A stretch of 15,327 nt of DNA from Methanobacteriota archaeon. GTDB lineage: Archaea; Thermoplasmatota; Poseidoniia; Poseidoniales; Thalassarchaeaceae. The stretch lies in the NCBI GenBank assembly GCA_014384685.1, contig JACNFL010000160.1:1-15327 (forward strand), given 5' to 3'. Below the pieces are notes generated by a model. That model saw nothing but the letters and a program-made list of their open reading frames with translations. It was not told the DNA's origin and made no database searches. Positions within the stretch are counted from its first letter, which is position 1. The number at the start of each line of letters is the position of its first letter. Made by a program: the position numbers and the translations under genes. This document shows positions 14,055 through 15,327 of this stretch, in pieces.

Positions 14055-14972
14055 ATGGCTTATACAGATGTTACCCTTGATGATGCTTCTGCAATCACTA
14101 CCCAAGCCGATTTATCACCCGTTAAAAACATAGAAAGTCTGTCTGGGGGATGGGCAAATTCAAACTATCTTCTTCATCTTAATGATGAATCAAAAGTGGT
14201 TTTGAAAATATGGAATGAACGTACACCAAAACAAGTTGAAGAATTGTTAATAATCACGTCTTGGTTAGTCAAAGAAGGGGTGCCAACACCTGCTCCAATC
14301 AGATTCGATTATGGTGAATTAATGATTATCAAAAATGGTTTGGCTTGGACACTACTTCCATATGTGGAAAGTAAATGGTTAGAATCTGATGAAAAATCAC
14401 TGTTTACCCTTGGTTGTGCTCAAGCCCAACTTCACGCTACTAACCCCCCACCAACACTTGGGACAGATTTCTCAATGGGATTTTCTCTCTTTGAAAAGTT
14501 GTTTCAATACGCAGAGGAAAAAGGAGAATGGTCTGACTTTCTTATTATGTTGAAAAACGAATATGATGGGTTGAAAATGATTGGATTCAATGAACTCCCT
14601 TCAGGAGTTATTCATGGAGATTTATTCTCAGATAATGTGCTTGGTAGTCCTGAAAAAATTGATGCTATATTAGATTTTGAAGAGGTGTGTATAGGACCTT
14701 TTGCTTTTGATTTAATAATGACTTTTGTTGGCTTTGGTTGGCAAGATGGTAAACCAATTTCAAATCGATGGGAAGCAATACTTTCAGGATATGAATCGGT
14801 GAGAACACTAGAACCGATAGAAAGAGAGTCGTTACAAAAATTACACACGTTTGCAACTTTGTCAATTGCTGCATGGAGGTATTGGCAATTTGTCATAAAT
14901 ATGCCAGGAACTGAACACACGAATAGATATGTTGAGATGGTTGAACGGCTTGACAAAACCCTCCCATTTTGA
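14055..14972 (+). CDS. APH-fold small-molecule kinase, homoserine-kinase-II-like
   Basis: A 305-residue phosphotransferase of the aminoglycoside/choline/homoserine kinase fold. The ATP-binding lysine lies in VVLKIW (Lys51), the loop GGWANSNYLL (31-40) is the glycine-rich part, and the Brenner catalytic motif VIHGDLFSDNVL (185-196) has Asp189 and Asn194. AILDFEEVCIGPFAFDL (204-220) supplies the metal-binding Asp207. The DLFxDNVL and DF-E pattern and the lobe EELLIITSWLVKEGVPTPAP (62-81) are very like type II homoserine kinases; alternatives are an amino-sugar, choline or 5-methylthioribose-like kinase. Partnership with the glycosyltransferase (4 bp upstream) points more to sugar phosphorylation than to threonine synthesis, but this is inference. 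Nothing suggests antibiotic resistance. Confidence 0.85.
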   Translation: MAYTDVTLDDASAITTQADLSPVKNIESLSGGWANSNYLLHLNDESKVVLKIWNERTPKQVEELLIITSWLVKEGVPTPAPIRFDYGELMIIKNGLAWTLLPYVESKWLESDEKSLFTLGCAQAQLHATNPPPTLGTDFSMGFSLFEKLFQYAEEKGEWSDFLIMLKNEYDGLKMIGFNELPSGVIHGDLFSDNVLGSPEKIDAILDFEEVCIGPFAFDLIMTFVGFGWQDGKPISNRWEAILSGYESVRTLEPIERESLQKLHTFATLSIAAWRYWQFVINMPGTEHTNRYVEMVERLDKTLPF

Positions 14973-14990
14973 GTGGGGTTTACTTGTTTT
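14956..14990 (+). terminator. Possible hairpin plus T-rich terminator after the kinase gene
   Basis: Arms aaaccc (14956-14961) and gggttt (14976-14981) can pair around the stop codon, and the T-rich stretch ttgttttgctctt follows. Archaeal termination mainly depends on T-rich sequence, so this is a reasonable end for the glycosyltransferase/kinase transcript. The hairpin itself may be incidental. Confidence 0.35.
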
Positions 14991-15094
14991 GCTCTTCACT
15001 TTCACGACTCTTCTTGATGTATCTGAACAATATACGAGAAAATGCCTGATGAATGGTCGGGAAAAATCCATATTGGGGTTAACAATCGAGAATC

Positions 15095-15327
15095 ATGGAT
15101 TGGGATGGAGTTCACAGTCGAATTCTGCTAGGTTTGTCCTTCATCGGTTGTGGAATTGCAATTTGGATGATGTTACATGGGTATGGGATTTGGACTGATG
15201 CTGAGGGTCCAACTGGTACCGGTGGAAGTGGGTTGGGTATCGGTGGATTATGGTTCATGTGCATCGGCGGGGTTTGGATGCTTTGCGGTTTTATCTTGGT
15301 GATTATCGCTGGACAGGGGCTCATTAC
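15095..15327 (+). CDS. Small membrane protein, 5' part only (3' end outside window)
   Basis: From the ATG at 15095 the frame is open to the window edge (77 codons), with an in-frame stop (taa) at 15080-15082 limiting upstream extension. It contains two hydrophobic segments: residues about 9-29 (starting RILLGLSFIGCGIAIWMM) and about 48-76 (Gly-rich, with WFMCIGGVWMLCGFILVIIA), separated by a short Gly/Thr-rich loop. Topology resembles a small helical-hairpin membrane protein; no family is recognised. The possible TATA-like tccatatt about 26 bp upstream suggests its own leaderless promoter. The plus-strand direction matches the preceding kinase, from which it is separated by 122 bp. Confidence 0.55.
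   Translation, partial: MDWDGVHSRILLGLSFIGCGIAIWMMLHGYGIWTDAEGPTGTGGSGLGIGGLWFMCIGGVWMLCGFILVIIAGQGLI

Noticed and set aside
14055..14972. Antibiotic-resistance aminoglycoside phosphotransferase
   Set aside because: The fold is shared, but motif details are nearer homoserine kinase II and the glycosyltransferase context does not suggest resistance.

Overview
The window looks like a piece of a planktonic euryarchaeal genome, most probably Marine Group II (Poseidoniales) or a close relative in Thermoplasmatota. The domain assignment rests on three genes: an archaeal-type DnaG (TOPRIM) protein, a group II chaperonin (thermosome) and a PilT-like ATPase with a KH domain of the archaeal PINA/COG1855 family. 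The lineage is inferred from overall gene style: bacterial-type PurH and PurN in an archaeon, short intergenic gaps, moderate base composition and TATA-like boxes just upstream of start codons. No rRNA, tRNA, CRISPR array, insertion sequence or phage gene was seen, so this reads as ordinary chromosomal backbone with some poorly characterised genes.

Layout. 1-1847 (-): a multi-span membrane protein, cut by the window edge, whose C-terminal tail becomes almost pure Pro/Ala and is encoded by extreme C-tracts (G-tracts on the given strand). 1909-3066 (-): dnaG. 3245-4665 (+): a TerB-like helical protein, a 67-residue helical protein and a MobA-type nucleotidyltransferase. 4658-5353 (-): purN, overlapping the end of mobA tail to tail by 8 bp. 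About 5396/5480-5920 (+): a DUF454 (YbaN-like) membrane protein. 5936-12689 (-): seven genes on one strand, which in transcription order are a Gfo/Idh/MocA oxidoreductase, a small three-span membrane protein, a PINA-like ATPase without a PIN domain, a divergent thermosome subunit, a second TerB-like protein and purH (with purN as the next minus-strand gene beyond the DUF454 gene). 12791-14972 (+): a GT4-type glycosyltransferase followed after 4 bp by a homoserine-kinase-like/APH-fold kinase. 15095 to the end (+): a small membrane protein, cut by the window edge.

How they fit together. purN and purH supply the two 10-formyl-tetrahydrofolate-dependent steps of purine synthesis, and PurH also closes the ring to IMP. 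DnaG, PINA and the thermosome are informational or protein-folding housekeeping genes. The divergent oxidoreductase and the glycosyltransferase/kinase pair may belong to sugar-nucleotide or surface-glycan metabolism, but nothing in the sequence fixes a substrate.

The most unusual items are the repeat-built Pro/Ala tail with its extreme G/C strand asymmetry, the PIN-less PINA ATPase, the divergent thermosome and a hairpin or operator-like palindrome in the purN/DUF454 divergent promoter region. I did not find convincing evidence of a complete novel multi-gene system.
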